A stretch of DNA of 64,000 bases from Woeseiaceae bacterium. Lineage in GTDB: Bacteria; Pseudomonadota; Gammaproteobacteria; Steroidobacterales; Woeseiaceae. The notes beneath the pieces were generated by a model that was not told where the DNA came from, did not search any database, and was given only the letters and a program-made list of their open reading frames with translations. This document shows positions 9,356 to 17,373 of this stretch, piece after piece. The stretch spans positions 32,761 to 96,760 of the forward strand of contig JAJFKP010000015.1 of NCBI GenBank assembly GCA_021773135.1. The letters run 5' to 3'. The translations under genes and the position numbers were made by a program. Numbering within the stretch: position 1 is the stretch's first letter; the number at the start of each line of letters is the position of its first letter.

Positions 9356-9667
9356 ATGACCAGCGAAAATCGCTTTTCCGTTCCACGACCCGCCATTGGG
9401 CGATGGTATCGCCGCGCCAGCGGACAGATATTCGAAGTCGTAGCCGTTGACGAAGATGATGCGACGGTAGAACTGCAGTTCTTTGACGGCACCATCGACG
9501 AAGTCGATCTGGAAACCTGGGAAAACCTCAGAATCATACGTGTCGCAGCGCCTGAAGACTGGTCCGGCTCAGTTGATATGGATCCCGAGGATTTTACCGG
9601 CAAGGACGATGGCCGGCTGCCAGGTGGCTACCAGAACCCACTGCATTTTCTGGACGATCGCGAGTAG
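9356..9667 (+). CDS. small acidic protein, DUF6763-like
   Basis: A soluble 103-residue acidic protein with the pattern PAIGRWYRRASGQIFEVVAV, a DDATVELQFFDGTIDEVDLETW core and an EDWSGSVDMDPED segment. This resembles a small conserved gammaproteobacterial family that I associate with DUF6763. No catalytic residues or known function are apparent. The predicted fold is a small beta structure (FEVVAVD... VELQFFDGT). A plausible promoter lies just upstream, so it is probably expressed alone. It converges on the Rieske gene with 14 bases between stops. Confidence 0.6.
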   Translation: MTSENRFSVPRPAIGRWYRRASGQIFEVVAVDEDDATVELQFFDGTIDEVDLETWENLRIIRVAAPEDWSGSVDMDPEDFTGKDDGRLPGGYQNPLHFLDDRE

Positions 9668-9681
9668 AACCAGCGCGGCAG

Positions 9682-10053
9682 TTAACGTTGCCGGTTGGGA
9701 CCGGTGACGACGATGTTCCCGTCCCTGATTTCAATCTGTACCGGTCGCAGGGATTGCCCCGGGCATGGCCCTGACGTACAGAGACCGGTTTCAATATCAT
9801 ACAGCGCGCCGTGGGAAGCACAGACGATCTGCCTGCCATCGTCGGTGAGAAAACGATCCGGCTGCCAGTTGAGCGGATGCCCCACGTGCATGCAGAAATT
9901 CTGGTAGGCAAAGACACTGTCTCCACTGCGAACCACGAAACCCTTGAACGGCCAGTCCCCCGTGCCGATGCGAAATTCCCGTGATCCGGGATTGTCCAGC
10001 TCGGACAGCGGCCCAAGGACGAGCTCTTCCAGTTGTTCGTCGTCAGGGGCCAT
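9682..10053 (-). CDS. Rieske [2Fe-2S] domain protein
   Basis: A 123-residue single-domain Rieske protein. The cluster ligands are C54 and H56 in NFCMHVGH and C78 and H81 in CASHGALYD, giving the expected CxH...CxxH pattern. It has no membrane anchor or oxygenase partner domain, so it resembles the small ferredoxin-like Rieske proteins of oxygenase or nitrite-reductase systems, or stand-alone redox carriers. The ATG start overlaps the stop of the upstream MFS gene by 11 bases, suggesting translational coupling. A TTG three codons earlier is possible. The redox partner is not evident in the window. Confidence 0.85.
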   Translation of the reverse strand: MAPDDEQLEELVLGPLSELDNPGSREFRIGTGDWPFKGFVVRSGDSVFAYQNFCMHVGHPLNWQPDRFLTDDGRQIVCASHGALYDIETGLCTSGPCPGQSLRPVQIEIRDGNIVVTGPNRQR

Positions 10054-11368
10054 CGGCTGCAACCGTCTCAGCGTGGCGCCGCGCCACCAGGATCGAAAGT
10101 ATGATTGCGGGGATCCCCGTCGCAGCGGCGTAAAGAAAGAAGTTTAGCCAGCCGATTGCCAGCTGCACATCGCCTGAGAAGCCGGCAAGAAACTTCCCGG
10201 CAAAAGTGCCGATTGAGCTGAGCAATGCATACTGTGTCGCAGTGTACCTAATGTTTACCAGGCTCGACATGTATACGATCATGACCGTCGAACCAAACCC
10301 AAGTGCGAAATTATCAAAGCTGATGGTCAGGGCCAGCAGCTCGAGACGAGGCCCGGTGATCGCCATTGTCGCAAAGAACAAATTGGTGCTGACGATAAAT
10401 ATTGCCGCTCCGACAATGCACCGCGGCAGCCCGAATTTCAAAATCGCTGCAGCCCCCGCCCCGGTGCCGATAAGCGATACCCAGAATCCGTACAACTTGG
10501 CTACCGTCGCGATTTGCGCTTTGGTAAAGCCGATGTCCAGATAGAACGGATTGGCCAGGATGCCGAGTATTCGATCGCTTACATAGAACGATGCAATGAA
10601 AGCCAGCATTACAAAGGACCAGCGCTTATAACGGCTAACGAAATCGACAAACGGTTCCACAATTGCAATATAGATCCACTGCTTTGCCTGCGTGCCGAAG
10701 GAGCCGGCAAGAGTCTGCCCTACAGTGGCTCGCACCTTTGGCTCGTGGCAGAGCAACGTCGTAATAATGCCGACGGCCATGCCGAGCGCCATGGCCTTGT
10801 AAGCCATCGGCCAGGAGCCGAATTCTGCAATATAGAACGCACCCGCGGTGCCGATAACGACGGCTACACGATAGCCATACTGGTAGGCGGCAGCCAGTAC
10901 GCTCTGCATTTCCTGTTCCGCAGATTCTATTCGATAAGCATCGATGACAATGTCCTGTGTCGCAGACAAGAATGCAACCGACACTGCCACCAGCGCGAAA
11001 GCCGTCATCTGGCTTGCAGGATCGATTCCGGCGAGCGTGAATATGCTCGCGCCGAGCGCTACCTGTGACGCCAGTAACCACGCACGCCTGCGCCCAAGCC
11101 AGCGAGTCAACAACGGGAGTGTCAACGAATCGACCAGCGGCGACCAAAGGAGTTTAAAGCTGTATGCGAAACCCAACCAGGCGAAAGTGCTTATCGTGCT
11201 GCGGGTGATATCGGCGTCTTCCAGCCAGCCGGTCAGGGTCGCGTAAACCAGCGGAAACGGCAGCCCGCCGGAAAAGCCGAGAAAGAAAATAAAGATGACC
11301 GGTCGCTGCAAATAGTAACGCCAGTCGCGGGGCTCCGCCTGGTCCTTAGTCGTCGAGTTAGCGCTCAA
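10043..11368 (-). CDS. AmpG-like MFS permease
   Basis: An inner-membrane major facilitator of 441 residues with about 12 predicted hydrophobic segments. It resembles AmpG muropeptide permeases: FFLGFSGGLPFPLVYATLTGW, then FAWLGFAYSFKLLWSPLVD and LGRRRAWL are characteristic. AmpG imports anhydromuropeptides for cell-wall recycling and can affect beta-lactamase induction. The start is a TTG overlapping the xthA stop by 11 bases, and no ATG lies near. No ampD, nagZ or ampC neighbour is present, so substrate assignment is by family resemblance. Confidence 0.75.
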   Translation of the reverse strand: MSANSTTKDQAEPRDWRYYLQRPVIFIFFLGFSGGLPFPLVYATLTGWLEDADITRSTISTFAWLGFAYSFKLLWSPLVDSLTLPLLTRWLGRRRAWLLASQVALGASIFTLAGIDPASQMTAFALVAVSVAFLSATQDIVIDAYRIESAEQEMQSVLAAAYQYGYRVAVVIGTAGAFYIAEFGSWPMAYKAMALGMAVGIITTLLCHEPKVRATVGQTLAGSFGTQAKQWIYIAIVEPFVDFVSRYKRWSFVMLAFIASFYVSDRILGILANPFYLDIGFTKAQIATVAKLYGFWVSLIGTGAGAAAILKFGLPRCIVGAAIFIVSTNLFFATMAITGPRLELLALTISFDNFALGFGSTVMIVYMSSLVNIRYTATQYALLSSIGTFAGKFLAGFSGDVQLAIGWLNFFLYAAATGIPAIILSILVARRHAETVAADGP

Positions 11369-12134
11369 AAAGGTAATCCATGGTTAACGGCGCGTGATCG
11401 GAAAATCTCTCCGCTTTGTAAATTTCGGTTCGCACGACTTTGTCCCGCAGCCCTGGCGTAACGACCTGGTAGTCCAGTCGCCACCCAACATTGTTGTCCC
11501 ATGCTCGTCCGCGATTCGACCACCAGGTATATTGGTCGGCCTCCTCGTTGATGGCTCGAAATGCGTCGACGAATTTTTGCGGCCCGAACAATTCATCCAT
11601 CCATGCACGCTCTTCGGGCAGAAACCCGGAGTTCTTGCGATTGGCACGCCAGTTCCTGAGATCGATTTCCTTGTGCGCGATGTTCCAGTCGCCACAAAGG
11701 ATCGTTTGCGTGCGTCGGCGCCGGATTTTCTGCAGGTGCGGCATGAAGCCGTCCAGAAATCGATACTTGGCGTCCTGTCGAATATCGCCTGACGAACCGG
11801 ACGGGAGATAGACGGACACAACGTTCACATCGCCAAGCTGGACTTCGAGATAGCGACCTTCATCGTCAAACTCCTGCATGCCAAAACTGCGAATTATTTT
11901 TTTGGGCATTATTTTTGTATAGACGGCGGTACCGCTATAACCCTTCTTCAACGCGTCCTCGTAATAGCAGTGGTAGCCATGCGGCCTGAAACAGTCGTCC
12001 GTCAGCTGATGCTCCTGCGCTTTGGTCTCCTGGATGCATACGACGTCGGCCGACTGCTTTTCCAACCATGAGAAGAATCCTTTCCTGGCCGCCGCACGAA
12101 TACCGTTGGCGTTAAGACTGATTACACGAAACAA
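11358..12134 (-). CDS. xthA: exodeoxyribonuclease III
   Basis: Mg-dependent AP endonuclease/3'-5' exonuclease for base excision repair. The 258-residue protein has E36 in IQETKAQ, D149 and N151 in CGDWNIAHKEIDL, and the C-terminal SDH (H247) in ERFSDHAPLTMD, the full EEP-family active site. The N-terminus SLNANGIRAAARKGF is typical of XthA. It is the first gene of a leftward run xthA - MFS - Rieske with overlapping ends, and is divergent from pyrE across about 157 bases, where I see no clear promoter. Confidence 0.94.
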   Translation of the reverse strand: MFRVISLNANGIRAAARKGFFSWLEKQSADVVCIQETKAQEHQLTDDCFRPHGYHCYYEDALKKGYSGTAVYTKIMPKKIIRSFGMQEFDDEGRYLEVQLGDVNVVSVYLPSGSSGDIRQDAKYRFLDGFMPHLQKIRRRRTQTILCGDWNIAHKEIDLRNWRANRKNSGFLPEERAWMDELFGPQKFVDAFRAINEEADQYTWWSNRGRAWDNNVGWRLDYQVVTPGLRDKVVRTEIYKAERFSDHAPLTMDYLFER

Positions 12135-12291
12135 AAGCTGGCTCCGGTCGGAATGCTGTACAGAACTATCGGTGATGTCGTAAAAAAACAGAAATTGATT
12201 TATCTCTGTATCATACTTGCCTGCCCTCGATCATCGGCACGCGGCAATCGATGCGAGCAATCATACCGGAGCCTGACTGAAGTCCAATACC

Positions 12292-12939
12292 ATGCGCGCC
12301 TACAAACGTGAATTTATTGACCTCGCTCTTGAGCTTGGCGTATTGCGATTCGGTGAGTTTACGCTCAAGTCGGGACGCGTGAGCCCGTACTTTTTTAATG
12401 CCGGCCTTTTCTCCAGCGGCTACGCAGCGGCCAAGCTCGGTCGTTACTATGCATCTGCCATCGCAGAATCACTGCTTGATTTCGACATGCTGTTTGGGCC
12501 CGCCTATAAAGGAATTCCGCTGGTCGCCCTGGCGGCATCTGCCCTGGCCGAGCACCATGATATGGATGTGCCGTATGCATTCAATCGCAAAGAAGCCAAG
12601 CATCACGGCGAGGGCGGCAATATCGTAGGGGAACCGCTGGCCGGAAAGGTGCTTATCGTCGATGACGTCATCACGGCCGGCACGGCAGTTCGGGAAGCCG
12701 TCGAAATCATCCGGGAAACCGGCGCCGAGGTTGGCGGGCTGGTCATTTCACTGGACCGCCAGGAGGTGGGTACCGACTCTCGATCCGCCGTACAGGAGCT
12801 CGAACAATCGTTACAGATCCCTGTCGTCAGCATCGTGCAGCTGGAAGACCTGATTGATATGCTCGAGGAGTCGCCGGAATACGCTGATTTTCTTGAGCCG
12901 GTAGTCGCGTATCGTCAGAAATTCGGAATCGATACCTAA
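12292..12939 (+). CDS. pyrE: orotate phosphoribosyltransferase
   Basis: Converts orotate and PRPP to orotidine 5'-monophosphate in pyrimidine synthesis. The 215-residue protein shows the PRPP-binding loop [14 protein letters not shown] at 120-133, the flexible catalytic loop [12 protein letters not shown] at 99-110, and the N-terminal [14 protein letters not shown] substrate motif. Length and motifs are standard. The same pathway supplies dUMP chemistry served by dut further along, but they are not in one operon. Confidence 0.96.
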   Translation: MRAYKREFIDLALELGVLRFGEFTLKSGRVSPYFFNAGLFSSGYAAAKLGRYYASAIAESLLDFDMLFGPAYKGIPLVALAASALAEHHDMDVPYAFNRKEAKHHGEGGNIVGEPLAGKVLIVDDVITAGTAVREAVEIIRETGAEVGGLVISLDRQEVGTDSRSAVQELEQSLQIPVVSIVQLEDLIDMLEESPEYADFLEPVVAYRQKFGIDT

Positions 12940-13054
12940 CCTGCTGTTTTTAATTTAGTTATATAAGGGTTTACAGAATTGAGGTTGACCACTAAGCTTG
13001 ATTTTCGCGACTCAGTCACTCTTTGCCTGTCAGGATTTATGTGATATTTGGCCT

Positions 13055-13681
13055 ATGACGTCCCAAACCCTCAAAGTGCTGACAATTCTGTGTGTATTAG
13101 GCGGTTCAGCCATTGCGCAGGATTCGCAGAAACTCTATCGATGGGTGGACAACGAAGGCGTAACCCACTTCGGCGACACCATTCCCGCGGAGTACGCTGA
13201 GATTGAACGCCAGATTGTGAATCAGCACGGCATTACGGTCGACGTGATGCGCGCCAAGCGCACTGCAGAAGAGATCCAGGAAGAACTGCGCCAGGAAGAA
13301 CTGCGCGCCGAAGAGGAATTGCAGCGACGTGCCGATCGGGCACTGCTCGCGACCTACCTTTCTGTCGATGAAATAGTGATGCATCGCGATCGACGCGTTG
13401 AGCTATTCCAGGCGCAGGCGCGCGTAACTGAACTATATTTGCGCAACCTGCAGCGCAGAATGGATTCCTTGAATGAGGAAGCGGCGAAATTTCGACCGTA
13501 CAGTGATGATCCGGATGCGCCGATGATCGATCAGGATCTCGCCGATGACATGTCAACGACGAAACAAACCATCGCACGGCACGAGCAAAACCTGCAGCGG
13601 TTTCGGCAGGACGAACAGAGCATCGTCGCGCGTTTTGATGGCGATATTGACAGGTTCAAGGCGTTGAAGGGATTGAACTGA
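13055..13681 (+). CDS. DUF4124-domain exported protein with coiled coil
   Basis: A 208-residue protein with a signal peptide (residues 1-22, ending SAIAQ) followed by a DUF4124 segment: KLYRWVDNEGVTHFGDTIP. The region 60-110 is Glu/Arg-rich and predicted coiled coil (EEIQEELRQEELRAEEEL), and a second helical region follows. DUF4124 proteins are periplasmic with no defined function. The ATG giving MTSQTLKVL was chosen because it starts the signal peptide. A strong terminator follows about 40 bases after the stop, so it is likely a single-gene unit. Confidence 0.75.
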   Translation: MTSQTLKVLTILCVLGGSAIAQDSQKLYRWVDNEGVTHFGDTIPAEYAEIERQIVNQHGITVDVMRAKRTAEEIQEELRQEELRAEEELQRRADRALLATYLSVDEIVMHRDRRVELFQAQARVTELYLRNLQRRMDSLNEEAAKFRPYSDDPDAPMIDQDLADDMSTTKQTIARHEQNLQRFRQDEQSIVARFDGDIDRFKALKGLN

Positions 13682-13721
13682 CAGTAAGCTGATGTGTACG
13701 TTTCGCCGAGAAGATTGACCG

Positions 13722-13744
13722 CCGCGTGTGACGCGGTTTTTTTT
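13722..13744 (+). terminator. intrinsic terminator after the DUF4124 gene
   Basis: Stem CCGCGT / ACGCGG with a GTG loop followed directly by eight T residues. It sits between the convergent DUF4124 and dut genes. Confidence 0.85.
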
Positions 13745-13750
13745 GTCCAG

Positions 13751-14206
13751 CTAATTTTGGCCCGAATGGCCAAAGCCGCCGGCACCACGCGATGAATCAT
13801 CGAACTCGGTCACCGTCCTGAACTCAACCTGTTCGACGGGAACAAAAACCATCTGTGCAATTCGTTCGCCGGGCTCGATTTCGTAGGCCGCGTTGCCACG
13901 ATTCCATATCGAGACAAATACCTGGCCCTGGTAGTCTGAATCGATCAGTCCGGTAAGGTTGCCAAGCACCAGCCCATGTTTATGGCCGAGGCCGGACCTT
14001 GGCAGCAGAACTGCGGCAAGTGAGGCGTCGCCAATATGAATTGCCAGTCCCGACGGAATGAGCACCGTATCACCCGGCGCGACTGTCAGAGATGCATCGA
14101 TGCAGGCACGCATATCAAGCCCGGCGGACCCGGCCGTTGCATAGTGCGGCAATGGAATCGAATCCCCTATGCGGGGATCCAGAATTTTAAGCTCTATGGA
14201 GCGCAA
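13751..14206 (-). CDS. dut: dUTP diphosphatase
   Basis: Trimeric dUTPase that hydrolyses dUTP to dUMP, keeping uracil out of DNA and supplying thymidylate synthesis. The 151 residues contain motif 1 [10 protein letters not shown] at 25-34, [12 protein letters not shown], the motif 3 region [13 protein letters not shown] with the catalytic Asp, GERIAQMVF, and motif 5 [10 protein letters not shown] at 140-149. The coaBC stop lies 12 bases upstream, giving the conserved coaBC-dut pair. Confidence 0.97.
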   Translation of the reverse strand: MRSIELKILDPRIGDSIPLPHYATAGSAGLDMRACIDASLTVAPGDTVLIPSGLAIHIGDASLAAVLLPRSGLGHKHGLVLGNLTGLIDSDYQGQVFVSIWNRGNAAYEIEPGERIAQMVFVPVEQVEFRTVTEFDDSSRGAGGFGHSGQN

Positions 14207-14218
14207 TATTTTCTTCCG

Positions 14219-15469
14219 TCAGTCCCGGACTGCGATGACAGGTAATTCAGTTTGTGTCTCGGCATGCAAAGTCTGCTCGTAGTTGGACGCAATCAGCTCA
14301 ACCAATGCGCTCGCAAGCTCTTCTTTATCTGTCAAGGGAAAAGACATCTCGCCATCGCGCCAATAGACGTCTACGGCGTTCCTGTCGGTTTCAAATCCGA
14401 GACCGGGCCCGACCAGGTTGGCAACAATCATATTGAGGTTCTTTTTCTCGAGCTTGCCCAACGCATATTCGCGAAGATTCTCCGTTTCGGCCGCAAAGCC
14501 TACTGTAAACGGCCGGTCAGACAGTCGTGCAACGGATGCCAGAATATCAGGTGTTTTCACCAGGTCGAGTGACATCTCGCCAGCAGTCTTCTTTATCTTG
14601 CCCGCGCTGGCGGACGCCGCATGATAATCGGCGACTGCAGCCGCACCGATGAATATTTGCACGCCTTCAAGATTATCGTGAACTGCAGCGAACAGTTCTT
14701 TCGCGCTTTCGATGTCGATTCGGGTAACGCCGTCTGGCGTTGTGAGACTGACGGGTCCGCTCACAAGAATGACGTTGGCGCCGGCATCGCGTGCAGCGGC
14801 CGCCAATGCATACCCCATCTTGCCGGAGCTGCGATTACTCAGGTAACGCACGCTGTCTATAGCCTCTCGCGTCGGCCCTGCGGTAATCATGACCGTTTTT
14901 CCATCCATTGAGCCGGGTTTCGCTGTCGCCACGGCAATCGGCTTCATGACCGCCGCCACTATGTCGTCGGGCTCCAGCATTCTCCCCGGACCCGACTCTC
15001 CGCATGCCTGGTCTCCCACTGCGGGACCGAGAATGCGCACGCCGCGACGCTCCAGTTTCTGCCGGTTTTCCTGAACCGCCGGATTCGACCACATGACATG
15101 ATTCATTGCCGGAGCCATTACGACCGGCGCTTCTGTTGCCAGGCAAAGGGTGGTCAATAAATCAGGTGCCCCGCCTGCCGCCAGCCGCGACATTATTTCG
15201 GCCGTTGCCGGTGCGATAAGCACCAGATCAGCCCAGCGGGCCAGCTCAATGTGTCCCATCGCCGCCTCTGCATCAGCATCCCACAAGTTCGAACGTACCG
15301 GTTTCCCGGATACAGCCTGTAGCGTCGTTGGTGTCACAAACTCTCCGGCGGAGCGGGTCATTACGACCTGTACCTCTGCACCACGGCGCTTGAGCCTGCG
15401 CACGAGCTCAGGTGTTTTATAGGCGGCTATGCCACCACTGATGCCGAGAATGATTTTTTGCGTCTGCAT
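14219..15469 (-). CDS. coaBC: bifunctional phosphopantothenoylcysteine decarboxylase/synthetase CoaBC
   Basis: Two consecutive coenzyme A steps: CoaB joins cysteine to 4'-phosphopantothenate and CoaC decarboxylates the product. In the 416-residue protein the flavoprotein CoaC domain spans 1-185, with GISGGIAAYK, catalytic His73 in MGHIELARWAD, PAMN at 120-123 and Cys156 in DQACGESGPGRM. The CoaB domain spans 190-416, with ITAGPTREAIDSVRYLSNRS and SSGKMGYALA. It is divergent from radC and in operon with dut. Confidence 0.96.
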   Translation of the reverse strand: MQTQKIILGISGGIAAYKTPELVRRLKRRGAEVQVVMTRSAGEFVTPTTLQAVSGKPVRSNLWDADAEAAMGHIELARWADLVLIAPATAEIMSRLAAGGAPDLLTTLCLATEAPVVMAPAMNHVMWSNPAVQENRQKLERRGVRILGPAVGDQACGESGPGRMLEPDDIVAAVMKPIAVATAKPGSMDGKTVMITAGPTREAIDSVRYLSNRSSGKMGYALAAAARDAGANVILVSGPVSLTTPDGVTRIDIESAKELFAAVHDNLEGVQIFIGAAAVADYHAASASAGKIKKTAGEMSLDLVKTPDILASVARLSDRPFTVGFAAETENLREYALGKLEKKNLNMIVANLVGPGLGFETDRNAVDVYWRDGEMSFPLTDKEELASALVELIASNYEQTLHAETQTELPVIAVRD

Positions 15470-15623
15470 GTCGTCAATCGCATACCGGGGACGGAAAGCT
15501 TAGCCCGTAGGCCGCTTCAATATCCAGCGAATAGCGCCCTCGTGGCCTGATTTGCGCATTGAATCACAGGAATGGGGACTGCAGTCTCAACAGCCAGGGT
15601 GCGATTCGGACAACGGAGGGTCC

Positions 15624-16298
15624 ATGATGCGACAGACAGGGGTCAAAGATGGCAGACCGATAGATATTGGTAACAGTGCAGATTTGCAGCACCTGTCTGA
15701 AGACGCGTTGCTGGCGCTGCTACTCCGCCGCGACTCGCGCTCGTCCCCGCCGCTCGCGGCAGCGCGCAATCTCCTTGCCCATTTCGGCAGCCTGCGACGC
15801 ATATTGAATGCAAGCGCCGCGGAGCTTGTGGCCCAGCGTGGCATCGGGGCGGCCCGTGCTGAACTGCTGCACGCTCTGAAAGAGCTTGCGTGCCGATATT
15901 TCGAGCAGACCCTGCCGGTGGGCGAAGCCATTCGCAGCCCTCAGGATACTGAAACCTTCCTGCTTGCCCGACTGCGTGATCGCCCGCATGAGGTCTTCTG
16001 CTGCCTGTATCTCGACAACCGGCACCGCGTGCTCCACTTTGAAGAGCTGTTTCGCGGCACCATTGATGGAACCTCCGTGTACCCGCGCGAAGTAGTCAAG
16101 CAGGCGCTGGCGGTCAACGCGGCCGCCATCATACTCGCGCACAATCACCCCTCAGGTATCGCCGAGCCCAGCCAGGCGGACGAGCGCATTACGCGGCGAG
16201 TCAAATCCGCTCTGGAGCTGGTCGATATTCGCCTCCTGGACCACCTGGTAATAGGCGACGGGACCAGCACTTCGCTGGCCAGCCGGGGCCTCCTGTGA
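15624..16298 (+). CDS. radC: RadC family JAB/MPN-domain protein
   Basis: A 224-residue protein with an N-terminal helix-hairpin-helix-like region (LAQRGIGAARAELLHAL in effect) and a C-terminal JAMM metalloprotease-like domain. The latter carries E in LHFEELFRGT and the metal motif HNHPSGIAEPSQAD. Despite its name, the family's repair role is disputed. Two consecutive ATGs follow a GGAGGG ribosome site. I use the first; the second, 3 bases on, has better spacing. A longer frame upstream lacks a ribosome site. rpmB-rpmG follow, as in many gammaproteobacteria. Confidence 0.93.
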   Translation: MMRQTGVKDGRPIDIGNSADLQHLSEDALLALLLRRDSRSSPPLAAARNLLAHFGSLRRILNASAAELVAQRGIGAARAELLHALKELACRYFEQTLPVGEAIRSPQDTETFLLARLRDRPHEVFCCLYLDNRHRVLHFEELFRGTIDGTSVYPREVVKQALAVNAAAIILAHNHPSGIAEPSQADERITRRVKSALELVDIRLLDHLVIGDGTSTSLASRGLL

Positions 16299-16315
16299 GC
16301 CGCCCGATAACGACC

Positions 16316-16344
16316 TTGATTAGCAGGCAGTCTGCTGGTATAAA
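16316..16344 (+). promoter_or_regulatory. predicted sigma-70 promoter for rpmB-rpmG
   Basis: TTGATT (-35) and TATAAA (-10, preceded by TGG) are separated by exactly 17 bases, with the rpmB ATG about 60 bases downstream. This is one of the best promoter matches in the window. Confidence 0.7.
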
Positions 16345-16403
16345 GTCTCGCTCTTTGCCCGCCGCCCGCGGGCATCCCATATTAAAATCAGAGACTTAAA
16401 GCA

Positions 16404-16640
16404 ATGTCCAAGGTTTGTCAGGTCACCGGGAAGCGCCCGCAGAGCGGAAATAACGTTTCGCACGCGAATAACCGGACTCGTCGGCGCTTTTTGCCGAACC
16501 TCCAATACAAGCGGTTCTGGGTCGAATCGGAGAAGCGGTTTGTACGACTGCGCCTGTCTCATAAAGGCCTCCGCATCATCGACAAACATGGCATTGATAA
16601 AGTGCTGGCAGATATGCGCGCTGATGGCCAGCGCGTCTGA
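16404..16640 (+). CDS. rpmB: 50S ribosomal protein L28
   Basis: Structural protein of the large ribosomal subunit, 78 residues. It begins [20 protein letters not shown] and continues with [14 protein letters not shown], the L28 signature, ending in [14 protein letters not shown]. The first CxxTG motif has only one Cys, so this is the zinc-independent form. It is followed 18 bases later by rpmG in the conserved rpmB-rpmG operon. Confidence 0.98.
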   Translation: MSKVCQVTGKRPQSGNNVSHANNRTRRRFLPNLQYKRFWVESEKRFVRLRLSHKGLRIIDKHGIDKVLADMRADGQRV

Positions 16641-16658
16641 TCACTGGAGTTAAGGACT

Positions 16659-16814
16659 ATGCGCGAAAAAATCAAACTCGTATCCAGTGCCGGGACCGGT
16701 CACTATTACACGACAGCCAAGAACAAGCGGCTGCATCCGGAAAAAATGGAAACCAAGAAATATGATCCGGTGGTACGTAAGCACGTGATGTACAAGGAAG
16801 CGAAGATTAAATAG
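16659..16814 (+). CDS. rpmG: 50S ribosomal protein L33
   Basis: A 51-residue large-subunit protein that begins [19 protein letters not shown] and ends in [13 protein letters not shown]. The segment [16 protein letters not shown] is family-typical. It lacks the four zinc-binding cysteines of the C+ form, matching the zinc-free L33 common in proteobacteria. A ribosome site (GGAG, TAAGGA) precedes the ATG. A strong terminator closes the operon about 45 bases downstream. Confidence 0.97.
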   Translation: MREKIKLVSSAGTGHYYTTAKNKRLHPEKMETKKYDPVVRKHVMYKEAKIK

Positions 16815-16860
16815 CAGACGGCCGATTCGCTGGGCCTGACCGGACTAGTATTTTAAGTTA

Positions 16861-16890
16861 AAAAAAACCCGCCGTTGGCGGGTTTTTTTT
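16861..16890 (+). terminator. bidirectional intrinsic terminator after rpmG
   Basis: Stem CCCGCC / GGCGGG with a GTT loop, flanked by a run of A on the left and eight T on the right. It would stop rpmBG and also transcription arriving leftward from the desaturase side. Confidence 0.9.
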
Positions 16891-16937
16891 GAGCTTCGTT
16901 ATGAAAACCTATCGTTCCTATGCTGCTAATCGTTGCT

Positions 16938-17373
16938 ATGAACGCAGCCGTGCCGAAAAATCTTCCAGCACTTTGATCCCACTCGCTTCAGCTTCAGCAC
17001 ACCCAATCCGCCCGCAATATCTTGTCTACCGCAATGCAGGACGCGGATTGATCTTTAGCATTAAAGCTTTTATTGGCTGCCCATCTTAAAGAGGCCGGCA
17101 GATCAGGACACTGCCAGCTGATATGAACGCAGCCGTGCCGAGAAATCTTCCAATACTTTGATCCCACTCGCTTCTGCTTCTACGCACCCAATCCGCCCGC
17201 AATATCTTGTCTACCGCAATGCAGGACGCGGATTGATCTTTAGCATAAAAGCTTTTATCGGCTGACCAACTTAAAGAGGCCGGCAGATCAGGACACTGCC
17301 AGCTGATATGAACGTAGCCGTGCCGAGAAATCTTCCAATACTTTGATCCCACTCGCTTCTGCTTCTACGCACC
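16938..17373. repeat. 185-bp tandem direct repeat, about 2.35 copies, overlapping the desaturase 3' end
   Basis: The motif starting ATGAACG.AGCCGTGCCG occurs at 16938, 17123 and 17308, exactly 185 bases apart. Copy 3 is partial (to 17373, where it diverges) and is the desaturase gene's own 3' end. Copies 2 and 3 differ at one base over the shared 66 bases. Copy 1 is more diverged. On the minus strand each copy carries the last 25 or so desaturase codons followed by about 110 bases of non-coding sequence, including the AT-rich palindrome ATAAAAGCTTTTAT in copy 2. The gap from 16891 to 17287 contains no other gene I can support. Confidence 0.93.

Noticed and set aside
16889..17089. A 66-codon plus-strand frame across repeat copy 1
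   Set aside because: It is antisense to the duplicated desaturase tail, whose codon pattern shows minus-strand constraint, and the product looks random.
17086..17352. An 88-codon minus-strand frame across the tandem repeats
   Set aside because: It stays open only because the 185-bp period shifts frame; it does not follow the desaturase frame and has no ribosome site.
16938..17373. The 185-bp repeats as a CRISPR array or integron attC cluster
   Set aside because: Units are too long and nearly identical throughout with no variable spacers, and no attC-type core sites or integrase are nearby.
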